From Ornithinibacillus californiensis (GTDB lineage Bacteria; Bacillota; Bacilli; Bacillales; Amphibacillaceae), in the NCBI RefSeq assembly GCF_001038485.1, contig NZ_LDUE01000048.1:1-64000 (forward strand): a stretch of 64,000 nt of DNA. The letters are read 5' to 3'. Shown one piece after another: positions 17,793-26,469 of this stretch (positions are counted from its first letter, which is position 1; each line of letters begins with the position of its first letter). A program made the position numbers and the translations under genes. The notes beneath the pieces were generated by a model that did not search any database, had not been told where the DNA came from, and saw nothing but the letters and a program-made list of their open reading frames with translations.

Positions 17793-17999
17793 TTATGATA
17801 GAATTGTACCTGGAGTATACTTTTGATCTAAATAGTCTTGCGGGTCTGTTGATAGTAGTTGGATTATTTGATACTCTCCATTACTATTCTTTTCTACAAA
17901 ACAAGTTCTTCCCTCATATGTAACACACTGCCGGTTGCTATATACATTTTCAGCAGTTGGAAAGATGTCTGATTCAGAAAGCGGTGTATATAAAATCAT
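17793..17999 (-). CDS. ylzJ: YlzJ-like protein
   Basis: A small soluble protein of 68 residues ([18 protein letters not shown]...) with no recognised catalytic motif. It corresponds to the short ylzJ gene that follows tepA in Bacillus. Its ATG overlaps the tepA stop codon (ATGA), indicating coupled translation. Function unknown. Conservation of position and the close overlap support it as a real gene. Confidence 0.85.
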   Translation of the reverse strand: MILYTPLSESDIFPTAENVYSNRQCVTYEGRTCFVEKNSNGEYQIIQLLSTDPQDYLDQKYTPGTILS

Positions 18000-18727
18000 T
18001 GAATGACCTCCTGATCTTGATTACCTTTCATTTGACTGATTAACTCATTTATCTTCAACATTGCATCTTTCACACCACCAACTCCATCAATCAAACCATA
18101 CTCAACTGCATCTGTACCGATAACATTAGTTCCAATGTCTCGCGTTAGATTACCTTTTGCAAACATTAGATCCTTAAATTTCTCTTCTTTAATATTGGAA
18201 TGATTAACTACGAAGTTAATTACTCTTTCTTGCATCTTATCTAGGTACTCGAATGTCTGTGGAACGCCTATGACAAGCCCTGTTAACCGGACTGGGTGTA
18301 TGGTCATTGTAGCTGTAGGTACTATAAAAGAATAATCAGTAGACACGGCAATAGGAACTCCAATGGAATGGCCCCCGCCAAGGACAATCGAAACCGTTGG
18401 CTTGGATAAGGAAGCAATCATTTCTGATAAAGCAAGGCCTGCTTCAACGTCTCCTCCAACGGTGTTTAGTAGAATAACTACGCCTTCTATCTTAGGGTTT
18501 TGTTCAATTGCTATCAATTGCGGTAGTAAATGTTCATATTTTGTTGTTTTATTTTGAGGTGGTAATTGGATATGACCCTCAACCTGACCAATTATTGATA
18601 AGACATGGATATTTGAATCTGGTGCCTGGGGAACGTTGGTTTGCCCCAATGCTTGGATCTTTTGTACTAAGGAAGATGGACCTGCTTGTTCCTCTTGTCC
18701 TTCTTTTTTCTCTGTGTCTTTTTCCAT
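17996..18727 (-). CDS. tepA: ClpP-like protease, translocation-enhancing protein TepA
   Basis: A 243-residue member of the ClpP/crotonase fold. It has a candidate nucleophile in GHSIG (Ser121) and a histidine at 144 (MTIHPVRL). B. subtilis TepA is cytoplasmic, influences preprotein translocation and degrades small spore proteins during outgrowth. The start is the ATG at 18727, preceded by AAAGGAG. A TTG one codon earlier has slightly better spacing. Longer in-frame extensions lack a binding site. rnjB, its usual upstream neighbour, is missing, and dapA lies there instead. Confidence 0.9.
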   Translation of the reverse strand: MEKDTEKKEGQEEQAGPSSLVQKIQALGQTNVPQAPDSNIHVLSIIGQVEGHIQLPPQNKTTKYEHLLPQLIAIEQNPKIEGVVILLNTVGGDVEAGLALSEMIASLSKPTVSIVLGGGHSIGVPIAVSTDYSFIVPTATMTIHPVRLTGLVIGVPQTFEYLDKMQERVINFVVNHSNIKEEKFKDLMFAKGNLTRDIGTNVIGTDAVEYGLIDGVGGVKDAMLKINELISQMKGNQDQEVIQ

Positions 18728-18801
18728 CAACGGAACACTCCTTTCAAAATTCACTATAAAAGTAGTATGAACGTAAACAACTAAATAAATTCCTATAGAA
18801 A

Positions 18802-18827
18802 AAGGATTCCTCATGAAAGGAATCCTT
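18802..18827 (-). terminator. Intrinsic terminator after dapA
   Basis: Perfect nine-base arms AAGGATTCC (18802-18810) and GGAATCCTT (18819-18827) are followed by TTTTTC on the minus strand. It ends the dapA gene group. Confidence 0.85.
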
Positions 18828-18863
18828 AGCAAATATTATTTATTAATTCACTACTATCTTATT

Positions 18864-19736
18864 CTATACTAAGCTCTCCATTAATGATCTAACACGGTTC
18901 TCTTCTGCCTCCGTTAGCGGAACAAGTGGTAAACGCACACCACCTGTTTGAATACCTTTTATTTTTAAAGCAGCTTTAACAGGTGTTGGTGATGGTGCTT
19001 CAAATAATCCATTCATTACTGGTAAAAGTTTACGATGAATAGAAGCGGATCGCTTAACATCACCTTGTTCAAACGCTTGAATCATTTCTTGCATTTCATT
19101 ACCAATAACATGAGATGCAACAGAAATAATGCCATCTCCGCCTATTGCTAGCATTGGTAATGTTAATCCATCATCACCACTATAAACGGTAAAGTTATCA
19201 CTTGTATTATCAATAATTTCTGCTGCCTGATCTAAATCACCACTAGCCTCTTTAACCGAAACAATATTTTTGATTTTACTTAATTCAATTATCGTTTCCG
19301 CTGACATTTTCACGACAGACCTACCTGGAATGTTGTATAACATCACTGGTAAAGTAGTTTCACTAGCTATTGCCTTAAAATGTTCATAAAGCCCACGTTG
19401 ACTAGGTTTATTATAATAAGGTGCAACTAACATAACGGCATCAACGCCACATTTTTCCGCTTCTTTCGTTAGTTCAATGGAACTTTTTGTATTATTACCG
19501 CCAGTACCAGCAATAACTGGTACTCGGCTATCCACAATTTTTACAACATGTGAAAATAGATCTATCTTTTCTTGAGTAGTGAGTGTTGGCGATTCTCCTG
19601 TTGTTCCCGCAACTACTATTCCTTCTGTTCCATGATCTAATAAATAGTCTACTAACTTGGTTGTTTCTTCATAATTGATTTCCCCATTTTCATGAAACGG
19701 AGTAATCATCGCAGTTAAAACCTTACCAAAATTCAT
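18864..19736 (-). CDS. dapA: 4-hydroxy-tetrahydrodipicolinate synthase
   Basis: DapA condenses pyruvate with aspartate semialdehyde, the branch step to lysine, diaminopimelate for peptidoglycan and dipicolinate for spores. It has 290 residues. The Schiff-base lysine K162 (VSVKEASGD), proton-relay Y134 (YNIPGRS) and GTTGES substrate loop are present. It follows dapG by six bases and is the last gene of the asd-dapG-dapA run. The product also feeds SpoVFA/SpoVFB encoded just upstream. Confidence 0.97.
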   Translation of the reverse strand: MNFGKVLTAMITPFHENGEINYEETTKLVDYLLDHGTEGIVVAGTTGESPTLTTQEKIDLFSHVVKIVDSRVPVIAGTGGNNTKSSIELTKEAEKCGVDAVMLVAPYYNKPSQRGLYEHFKAIASETTLPVMLYNIPGRSVVKMSAETIIELSKIKNIVSVKEASGDLDQAAEIIDNTSDNFTVYSGDDGLTLPMLAIGGDGIISVASHVIGNEMQEMIQAFEQGDVKRSASIHRKLLPVMNGLFEAPSPTPVKAALKIKGIQTGGVRLPLVPLTEAEENRVRSLMESLV

Positions 19737-19742
19737 ATATAC

Positions 19743-20996
19743 TCACCTTTCTATTAAAAAGTCATGCAAAATTGTCGACTTTTTGGCTAAATTGAATTCT
19801 TCATGTAAGGCATTTACTGCCTTGTATACATCTTGACCAGGGATTAACACCCATATTGTCGTATGACTATCTGCCGACTGTAATATTTGTATGCCTTGAT
19901 TTGTCAGCGCTTGAACGATTTTGGAGGCTACACCCGGAACACCGGTCATTCCAGCACCTACTACAGATACTTTTGTGCAATCTTCGATGACTGTCGGTTT
20001 ATAACCTTTAGCGTTTAGAATTTTAATTGCTTTTTTATGTTGCACATTAGGAACGGTGTAGATTACTCCAGTTGGTGATATATTTATAAAATCAATGGAT
20101 ATACCAGCATCTGCCATCGCCTTAAACACTTCTGATTGTAAGCGGTAAGCTTCTTTTTCTTTTGTCTGTACTTTAATTTGGGTAATATTCGCTAGATGGG
20201 CAATACCAGTTACTAAACGTTCTGAGACATCAACAGTATTTTTTTGATTAACAGCATTGGTTACCAGTGTGCCTCCATGATTTTCGTAAGTGGAACGAAC
20301 TAATATTGGAATTTTACCACGCATGGCAATTTCTACTGCTCTTGGATGAATAACTTTAGCTCCTTGATAGGCTAAGTTGCAAATCTCTTGGTATGTTACC
20401 ACATCTAGAGCACGAGCATTTTTCACAACTCGCGGATCTGCAGTCATAATCCCATTGACATCTGTAAAAATCTCAATTCGTTCTGCGTCTAAGGCTACAC
20501 CCAAAGCAGCTGCTGTTGTATCACTACCTCCACGACCTAAAGTTGTTAGTTCCCCGATTTCATTTTTGCCTTGGAATCCTGCTACAACAACTACGTCATG
20601 TGTCTTTAATTCATGATAAATACGAGTTGGATTAACTTCTTTTATTTTCGCTTGGTTATAATCTGCATTCGTCAAAATTCCTGCTTGCGCTCCTGTTAGC
20701 GCAATTGATTTTATCGATTTCTTTTTTAATTCATTTGATAGTACTACAGAGGAAATAATCTCACCACAAGCCATAAGCATATCTAGCTCACGATTTGAAA
20801 TAGAATGCTCTGGGTAATCAACTAAATCTAAAAGAGAATCGGTTGCATAGGCTCCTGGACTTCTACCTAATGCAGATACAACAACTACAAGCTTAATACG
20901 GTTCATTAGTGCGTTCTCTATATGCTCTATAACATGTTGTCTAGTTTGTTTACTTTGTACAGAAGTTCCACCAAATTTTTGAACTAATATCTGCAC
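19743..20996 (-). CDS. dapG: Aspartokinase I
   Basis: Phosphorylates aspartate at the start of the aspartate pathway. The N-terminal kinase motif KFGGTSV is at residues 7-13, and two C-terminal ACT domains follow from about residue 265. At 417 residues it is the size of the alpha subunit. Location beside asd and dapA identifies the diaminopimelate-inhibited DapG isoenzyme rather than LysC. No lysine riboswitch is visible upstream, which agrees with that assignment. Confidence 0.95.
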   Translation of the reverse strand: MQILVQKFGGTSVQSKQTRQHVIEHIENALMNRIKLVVVVSALGRSPGAYATDSLLDLVDYPEHSISNRELDMLMACGEIISSVVLSNELKKKSIKSIALTGAQAGILTNADYNQAKIKEVNPTRIYHELKTHDVVVVAGFQGKNEIGELTTLGRGGSDTTAAALGVALDAERIEIFTDVNGIMTADPRVVKNARALDVVTYQEICNLAYQGAKVIHPRAVEIAMRGKIPILVRSTYENHGGTLVTNAVNQKNTVDVSERLVTGIAHLANITQIKVQTKEKEAYRLQSEVFKAMADAGISIDFINISPTGVIYTVPNVQHKKAIKILNAKGYKPTVIEDCTKVSVVGAGMTGVPGVASKIVQALTNQGIQILQSADSHTTIWVLIPGQDVYKAVNALHEEFNLAKKSTILHDFLIER

Positions 20997-21020
20997 GTTT
21001 CAAACACCTCTACCTAAAAG

Positions 21021-22073
21021 CTATTTTAATAGCAGCCCCTTCTCTAGAACTCGTTCCGCAATTTGAACAGTATTCCATGCGGCTCCTTTAAGCAAGTTAT
21101 CAGATACAATCCACATATGGAAACCTTTTGGATGGTCTAAATCCTTTCTCACTCGGCCAACAAACACTTCCTTTTTACCAGCTGCACTTTGTGGCGTTGG
21201 ATATTCCTGATTACTTGGATCATCCTGTAATATAATTCCTTCTGCATTTTCCAGAACTTTCCATATATCTTTAGTAGTTAGTCCTTCTTGCTCTACTTCA
21301 ATATATACGCTTTCTGCGTGGGAAGTGAAAAATGGAAGTCTAACACAAGTTGCTGCAACAGCAAGATCAGGGGCATGCAAAATTTTTCTCGTTTCGTTAA
21401 TCATCTTCATTTCTTCAAACGTATAACCATTATCTTGGAATAAATCAATTTGTGGTAACGCATTAAAAGCGATTGGATAATGTTTTTTATCACCTTTTAC
21501 TGGCATTACCTCTGAAGGTACTTCTTCCCCTTTTAAAAATCCTTCTGCTTGTAATTTCAATTCCTCAACTGCCTGGTTACCCGCACCGGAAACTGCCTGA
21601 TACGTTGATACAATTACTCGATTTATACCAAATGCCTCTTTAATCGGTTTGAGTGCTGCCACCATTTGAATCGTCGAACAATTAGGATTAGCAATAATTC
21701 CTGTATGAGTTGATAAATCATCTTCATTGACTTCTGGTACGACTAAAGGAACTTGCTCATCCATTCGATAGGCACTAGTGTTGTCAACTACAACAGCACC
21801 CCTATTAACCGCTTCAGGAGCAAATCTCTTTGAAACGGATCCTCCTGCAGAAAATAACGCAACATCTACATTATCAAAGCTAGCGTTTGTTGCTTCTTCA
21901 ACTATTAGTTCTTTGCCCTTAAAATTAATTTTGGTTCCTGCAGATCGTTTAGAGGATAGGAGTTTTAATTGCTTAATAGGAAAGTCCCTTTCTTCAAGTA
22001 TTTCCAGTATTTTTTGACCGACTGCCCCTGTTGCTCCAACAACTGCTATATTATATAAAGAACCCTTCGTCAT
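21021..22073 (-). CDS. asd: Aspartate-semialdehyde dehydrogenase
   Basis: Reduces aspartyl phosphate to aspartate semialdehyde with NADPH. The N-terminal GATGAVGQ binds the cofactor, Cys132 (NPNCST) is the nucleophile and His252 the general base. I chose the ATG at 22073, giving MTKGSLYNIA, because GGAGGGAG lies eight bases before it. A GTG at 22091 would place that site inside the gene. The 350-residue length is normal. It stands between spoVFB and dapG as in B. subtilis. Confidence 0.96.
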   Translation of the reverse strand: MTKGSLYNIAVVGATGAVGQKILEILEERDFPIKQLKLLSSKRSAGTKINFKGKELIVEEATNASFDNVDVALFSAGGSVSKRFAPEAVNRGAVVVDNTSAYRMDEQVPLVVPEVNEDDLSTHTGIIANPNCSTIQMVAALKPIKEAFGINRVIVSTYQAVSGAGNQAVEELKLQAEGFLKGEEVPSEVMPVKGDKKHYPIAFNALPQIDLFQDNGYTFEEMKMINETRKILHAPDLAVAATCVRLPFFTSHAESVYIEVEQEGLTTKDIWKVLENAEGIILQDDPSNQEYPTPQSAAGKKEVFVGRVRKDLDHPKGFHMWIVSDNLLKGAAWNTVQIAERVLEKGLLLK

Positions 22074-22150
22074 GTTGATGACTCCCTCCACTAGTAGTTA
22101 ATTCGTAGTTTACAATTTTTTTGAATCTTAGCTATTTATTTTATCACAAA

Positions 22151-22741
22151 TTATTCCGTGAATGGAACTAATACTGGTTGCAATTGTCTTCCTTCTAAAG
22201 CAGTTGAAATTGCATCCGGTAATAAATCCATATTTGCAACTAATGAATTCGGTTTTTTATACGGGTCATCCTGGCCATAAGGAACAAAGTAAATATACTT
22301 GCTTGCCATTAATCGCATTAAATTCACACCATTAAGACCAAGTGCATCATTAGTAGAAATACCAAGTACCACAGGGCTTCCGTTACGCATCGTCGCTTTT
22401 GCTGCCATTAAAGGGGGAGAATCAGTCTGAGCATTCGCAAATTTGCTCATTGAATTACCAGTTAATGGTGCTATTACCATACAATCTAAAGGATTTTTAG
22501 GTCCAAGTGGTTCAGCTTCTGGCATAGTCGAGATTACTTTATTGCCTGTAATGGATTCAATACGTGCGATATGGTCTTTTGCTTTTCCGAATTTAGTATC
22601 TACATTCATTACAGTATAGGTCACTACCGGAACAACTTCTGCACCTAATTCCATTAATCGTTCCATTGGTCCAAACACTGCTTCGTAGGTACAATGTGAA
22701 CCAGTTACACCAAAACCAATTCGTTTACCTTTTAAATCCAT
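22151..22741 (-). CDS. spoVFB: Dipicolinate synthase subunit B
   Basis: A flavoprotein-fold (Flavoprotein/PF02441 type) subunit of 196 residues. With SpoVFA it oxidises dihydroxydipicolinate to dipicolinic acid in the mother cell during late sporulation. GVTGSHCTYEAVF near the N-terminus and APLTGNSMSKFANAQTD in the centre are typical of the family. It overlaps spoVFA by ten bases, implying coupled synthesis of the two subunits. Confidence 0.96.
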   Translation of the reverse strand: MDLKGKRIGFGVTGSHCTYEAVFGPMERLMELGAEVVPVVTYTVMNVDTKFGKAKDHIARIESITGNKVISTMPEAEPLGPKNPLDCMVIAPLTGNSMSKFANAQTDSPPLMAAKATMRNGSPVVLGISTNDALGLNGVNLMRLMASKYIYFVPYGQDDPYKKPNSLVANMDLLPDAISTALEGRQLQPVLVPFTE

Positions 22742-23625
22742 CCTAATAACTCCTTTTCCTTTGTTAAAATTTGAATAATTACGTCTGCCAAGATTTTACC
22801 TGCAGTCTTCGGGGCAACGATACTAGGCAAGCTTCTAGCTAAAATAGCTTCGATCCCTCTCTGCTTCGCGTAATCAAAATCAGTACCACCTGGCTTTGAT
22901 GCCAAATCAATAATAACAGCGTTTGATGGGAGATTCTGAATTGCATCTTTTGTTATTACTTCAGCAGGTATTGTATTAATTAACAAGTCACATTCACTTG
23001 TATACTCTGGTAACTTATTTAGTGCAATTGGAGTTAATCCCATTTCTGATATCCTTGCTAAATCGGTTGAATTTTTAGTAGCAACAGATACTCTGGCACC
23101 AAGTGCAGCAAACTTATTGGCAACCGTATTTCCCACTCTCCCAAATCCAGCTACAATAACTCTTGAAGAATGGATTGTATAGTCAGTGTTTTCAATTGCC
23201 ATCATGATTGCGCCTTCTGCGGTAGGGATTGAATTATAAATAGCCACATCATCACGATCAAGAAGCGGAATTAACGTGGTATTTGTTTTCATTGTTAAAT
23301 CTGTTAAATGATGATTCGTAATTCCAGTAAATACAACTGCTTTATCCTTCAACCTGCCAAACCATTCTTCTGTCATTTGTATCTCTTGATCAGAAAAGAC
23401 AGTTTCTACTCTACCTTCTTCATCTGTACCAGTAATGGGTAATATCACAATATCTAGATTTTCGACATCCAAGTCACTGAAATCCGTTTGATTCAATCCT
23501 GTGAATCCTTGCTCTAACTTGTCGTAACCAACTAGAATTAATTCTATATGTCGGGTCGCTTGTAATTGCCTTATTAATTCTAAATATCTCGCATCGCCGC
23601 CTATTACAGCTATTAATTGTTTCAT
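22732..23625 (-). CDS. spoVFA: Dipicolinate synthase subunit A
   Basis: The NAD(P)-binding subunit of dipicolinate synthase, 297 residues. A Rossmann motif GFGRVG lies at 160-165, within a D-isomer-dehydrogenase-like second domain. An N-terminal DpaA domain begins MKQLIAVIGGDARY. Dipicolinate packed with calcium gives the spore core its heat resistance, so the gene shows the host forms endospores. GGAGGG precedes the ATG, and a good sigma-K promoter lies about 75 bases further upstream. Confidence 0.96.
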   Translation of the reverse strand: MKQLIAVIGGDARYLELIRQLQATRHIELILVGYDKLEQGFTGLNQTDFSDLDVENLDIVILPITGTDEEGRVETVFSDQEIQMTEEWFGRLKDKAVVFTGITNHHLTDLTMKTNTTLIPLLDRDDVAIYNSIPTAEGAIMMAIENTDYTIHSSRVIVAGFGRVGNTVANKFAALGARVSVATKNSTDLARISEMGLTPIALNKLPEYTSECDLLINTIPAEVITKDAIQNLPSNAVIIDLASKPGGTDFDYAKQRGIEAILARSLPSIVAPKTAGKILADVIIQILTKEKELLGWI

Positions 23626-23704
23626 TACCTAGAACACCCTCCAAACTAGTTAAAAAATCATCTATGAAATTATATTCAACATTTAAACTAAAGCATTTTC
23701 TTTA

Positions 23705-23731
23705 TAGCTTATGTTGATATAGGCGGTTAGT
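23705..23731 (-). promoter_or_regulatory. Sigma-K promoter for spoVFA-spoVFB
   Basis: On the minus strand CATAAGCTA (23705-23713) matches the sigma-K -10 consensus CATAnnnTA at all six defined positions. AC at 23730-23731 lies 16 bases upstream as the -35. In B. subtilis the dipicolinate synthase operon is transcribed by sigma-K in the mother cell. Confidence 0.72.
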
Positions 23732-23761
23732 GAATGTTAGTTAATAAAAACGCACAAAAAA

Positions 23762-23789
23762 GGCTAGTATCTCGAAAAGGATACTAGCC
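23762..23789 (-). terminator. Intrinsic terminator after ymxH
   Basis: Perfect ten-base arms GGCTAGTATC (23762-23771) and GATACTAGCC (23780-23789) are followed by TTTTTT on the minus strand. It isolates ymxH from the sporulation promoter of spoVFA. Confidence 0.92.
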
Positions 23790-23796
23790 ACCTCGA

Positions 23797-24030
23797 CTAA
23801 TCAGCTTCTATCATTATCATATCTTCACCAATTTTTTTTATGGAATTCCAATGTATTTTAGCTACATCGCCTTCCTTTTTTAGGCCAAACCATTTGTAAT
23901 TTGGCAATATAAAAGAACGGATCTGCCCAGTATGTTCATCAATTTCCAAATCCGTTTGTCCTAAAATTCCTAACCGTTTACCATTCCTAATATTTACTAT
24001 CTCCTTATTACTTATATCATTATAGCGCAC
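23797..24030 (-). CDS. ymxH: YlmC/YmxH family PRC-barrel protein
   Basis: A 77-residue PRC-barrel-like protein with the family core GKRLGILGQTDLEIDEHTGQI and NYKWFGLKKEG. Paralogues (YlmC/YmxH) are sporulation-associated in Bacillus but have no assigned activity. I set the start at the GTG at 24030, which follows AAGGGGG, so the protein begins MRYNDISNKEIV like its relatives. The upstream in-frame ATG at 24051 overlaps the ribosome-binding site. It follows mlpA as in B. subtilis, though a terminator separates them. Confidence 0.88.
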   Translation of the reverse strand: MRYNDISNKEIVNIRNGKRLGILGQTDLEIDEHTGQIRSFILPNYKWFGLKKEGDVAKIHWNSIKKIGEDMIMIEAD

Positions 24031-24113
24031 TATTTTTCGGCCCCCTTGCATTTGGAGTTTATATAAATATATGCCGGAAAATATAAACCTATGTTATTTA
24101 TAGTGTTCATAAT

Positions 24114-24143
24114 AAAGCCACCCAAAACAAAATGGGTGGCTTT
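24114..24143 (-). terminator. Intrinsic terminator after mlpA
   Basis: Perfect 11-base arms (24114-24124 and 24133-24143), AAAGCCACCCA with its complement, form a GC-rich stem ending in T residues 16 bases after the mlpA stop codon. Confidence 0.9.
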
Positions 24144-24159
24144 TCAAATTTATATGAGA

Positions 24160-25380
24160 TTAACCGATTTTTGGTGCAATTAGAGCTGTAGACGGTTTAA
24201 TTCTAAATGTAGCCTCAATGACCTGTTGAATAGAGTGATGGCTTACTGCATCAATCTCGTGAATCATTTCATCCAGAGTTCGATGACGCTTTAGTAATAA
24301 TTCATTCTTGCCATTCCTACTCATTCGACTATTTGTACTTTCTAAACTAAGCATCAAACTTCCCTTTAGTTGTTCTTTACTATTTCTTAATTCTTTGTCA
24401 GTTAGTCCGTTTTCCACTAATGCGCTAACAGTGCTTTCAATTGTTTCCCTTAATAATGGAAGTTGTTCCTTACCTGTACCAGCGTATATGGTTAGTAATC
24501 CATGATCCAAAAAGGAAGAGTGATAAGAAAATACGGAATAGGCTAATCCACGTTTTTCTCTTACTTCTTGGAAAAGTCTTGAACTCATACTACCACCAAG
24601 GACATTATTAAGGATAATCAAACTATATACGTCATTGGAACCAATCTGTAAACCATTATAGCCAATGCAAAGGTGGGCCTGTTCTGTATCTTTATGGCGT
24701 TCTATAGTGTCGCTTAAAAAGTTAGGTTTTTCGATTCGTGAAGATGATGCCTTCGAGCTATAGCTACCAAAATAATTCTCAATATTATGTATAAAGTCTG
24801 CTTCTACATTTCCAGCAACAGATATAACTACATTTTCTGGAATATATTGATTTGCTATGTACTCTTTTAATGTATCGGGTTTGAACGTACTTAATTGTTC
24901 CTCCGTACCTAAAATAGGATACCCTAACGGATGTTGCCCATAAGAGGCTCTAGCTAATAAATCATGTACAATATCATCAGGGGTATCCTCATACATTTTA
25001 ATTTCTTCATAAACCACTTTCTTTTCTCTTTCCATCTCATCTGCATCAAATGCAGAATTAAAGAACATATCTGCTAATATTTCCAAAGCATGCTCCTTAT
25101 GAGTATCTAAAACCTTGGCATAAAAACAGGTGTATTCTTTAGATGTGAAAGCATTTACCTGACCCCCTATGGAATCAAAGGCTTCTGCTATATCCGTTGC
25201 AGTGCGTGATTTCGTACCTTTGAAGAACATATGCTCCAAGAAGTGAGAAATTCCATTATTCGCAGCATTTTCATTCCTTGAGCCAGTAAGTACCCATACG
25301 CCAATTGTGACCGACCTTACTGAAGGTATTTTTTCTAATACAATTCGTAGTCCATTTTTGCTAGTATGTTTTTCTATCAA
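24160..25380 (-). CDS. mlpA: M16 family zinc peptidase MlpA
   Basis: A mitochondrial-processing-peptidase-like metalloprotease of 406 residues. The zinc motif HFLEH is at 46-50, followed by the family's MFFKGT. Unlike the YmfF/YmfH pair it keeps the catalytic residues in a single gene. The start is TTG, with AGGAGG eight bases before it. B. subtilis MlpA has been linked to control of extracellular protease expression. It follows ylxY by 21 bases and probably shares its transcript. Confidence 0.94.
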   Translation of the reverse strand: MIEKHTSKNGLRIVLEKIPSVRSVTIGVWVLTGSRNENAANNGISHFLEHMFFKGTKSRTATDIAEAFDSIGGQVNAFTSKEYTCFYAKVLDTHKEHALEILADMFFNSAFDADEMEREKKVVYEEIKMYEDTPDDIVHDLLARASYGQHPLGYPILGTEEQLSTFKPDTLKEYIANQYIPENVVISVAGNVEADFIHNIENYFGSYSSKASSSRIEKPNFLSDTIERHKDTEQAHLCIGYNGLQIGSNDVYSLIILNNVLGGSMSSRLFQEVREKRGLAYSVFSYHSSFLDHGLLTIYAGTGKEQLPLLRETIESTVSALVENGLTDKELRNSKEQLKGSLMLSLESTNSRMSRNGKNELLLKRHRTLDEMIHEIDAVSHHSIQQVIEATFRIKPSTALIAPKIG

Positions 25381-25401
25381 GATTGTTCCTCCTGTAAAAC
25401 G

Positions 25402-26355
25402 CTATCGTGTTTCTGATAATAGTTTATCTATCGTACCAATTTTGTATTCTTTCGCCTTTATTTCCGTAATTATGCTAGGTAAGCCATTCACAACGGAAGG
25501 CGTAGGATGCATAAGTATTGTAGCACCCGGGTGAATTTTTCCCATTACTCGATTTAGCATAACATCAACCGAGGGTTTCTTCCAATCAATGGTATCGACA
25601 CTCCACAGAATAGTATTCATTTGAAGCTCATCTGCTACAATTACTACCTCATTAGAAAAACTACCACTTGGAGGAGCGAACCATTTAGGAGTTTCACCGG
25701 TAATTGCTTGGATAACATCGTTTGTATCCTTGATTTGTTTATATATTTCTTCCCTTCCCAATCTAGCCATATTAGGGTGGTTGTACGCATGGTTACCAAT
25801 AGTATGCCCTTGTTCCTTTATCATTTTCACATAATCTACATTACTCTTCGCCCATTTACCTTCGATGAAAAATGTTGCTTTTACTTTATGGGTCTTTAAG
25901 ATATTCAGGATTTCAGGTATATACTCTGTCCCCCACGATACGTTGATTAAGAACGATACCATCTGTTTGTCAGGATGTCCTCTGTATATCGGAGCAGGCT
26001 CTAAGTCATTTAAGGAAACTTTAGGTGGTATTGGATCAAAAACTAATAATTCATCTTTATATTTTCCAGACTTTTCCATTCGTTCATAGGATGCATCGAT
26101 ATTTACTTTCCGACCATTTCTACCAGGTATTTTCTTCCATACCGGATCTATATAAGCATTCTTTGGTTCTTCATTATAGGTAGCACTTTTATCCTTGATT
26201 TCTTTATAAAGCGAATCCTCTAATTTAGATATCTCTTCAATTGGAGAAAAGACAGCTTGATTATCCATTTGAAAAGGATTTTGATTTATATTAAAAGATA
26301 ACATTACGATAATGACAAAAACGATTAGATTAATGAAATTCCGGTATTTATACAT
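25402..26355 (-). CDS. ylxY: Polysaccharide deacetylase-like protein YlxY
   Basis: A membrane-anchored or secreted protein of 317 residues. An N-terminal hydrophobic segment (about 8-24) is followed by a spacer and a NodB-type domain from about residue 130. The HxxxH metal ligands are present (H189, H193, GNHAYNHP). The usual TFDDG motif is replaced by LINVSWG, with Asn138-Val139 in place of the two aspartates, so deacetylase activity is doubtful. The start at 26355 is set by GGGAGG nine bases upstream. It follows pnp, the conserved order. Confidence 0.9.
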   Translation of the reverse strand: MYKYRNFINLIVFVIIVMLSFNINQNPFQMDNQAVFSPIEEISKLEDSLYKEIKDKSATYNEEPKNAYIDPVWKKIPGRNGRKVNIDASYERMEKSGKYKDELLVFDPIPPKVSLNDLEPAPIYRGHPDKQMVSFLINVSWGTEYIPEILNILKTHKVKATFFIEGKWAKSNVDYVKMIKEQGHTIGNHAYNHPNMARLGREEIYKQIKDTNDVIQAITGETPKWFAPPSGSFSNEVVIVADELQMNTILWSVDTIDWKKPSVDVMLNRVMGKIHPGATILMHPTPSVVNGLPSIITEIKAKEYKIGTIDKLLSETR

Positions 26356-26437
26356 ATCATCACTCCTCCCTTCCATATATATGAGGAAGGAGGACAAGAT
26401 ATGTAAACCAAACACGGACATATTTATACATATGAAA

Positions 26438-26463
26438 AAAGAAACTGGTAATCCAGCTTCTTT
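26438..26463 (-). terminator. Intrinsic terminator after pnp
   Basis: Arms 26438-26448 and 26453-26463 pair over 11 positions with one mismatch, and TTTTTTC-like sequence follows on the minus strand. It starts seven bases after the pnp stop. Confidence 0.8.
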
Positions 26464-26469
26464 AAAGTA

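Noticed and set aside
20997-22150. Lysine riboswitch before asd or dapG
   Set aside because: The gaps are only 24 and 77 bases and show no riboswitch-like structure; the lysine riboswitch belongs to lysC, not dapG.
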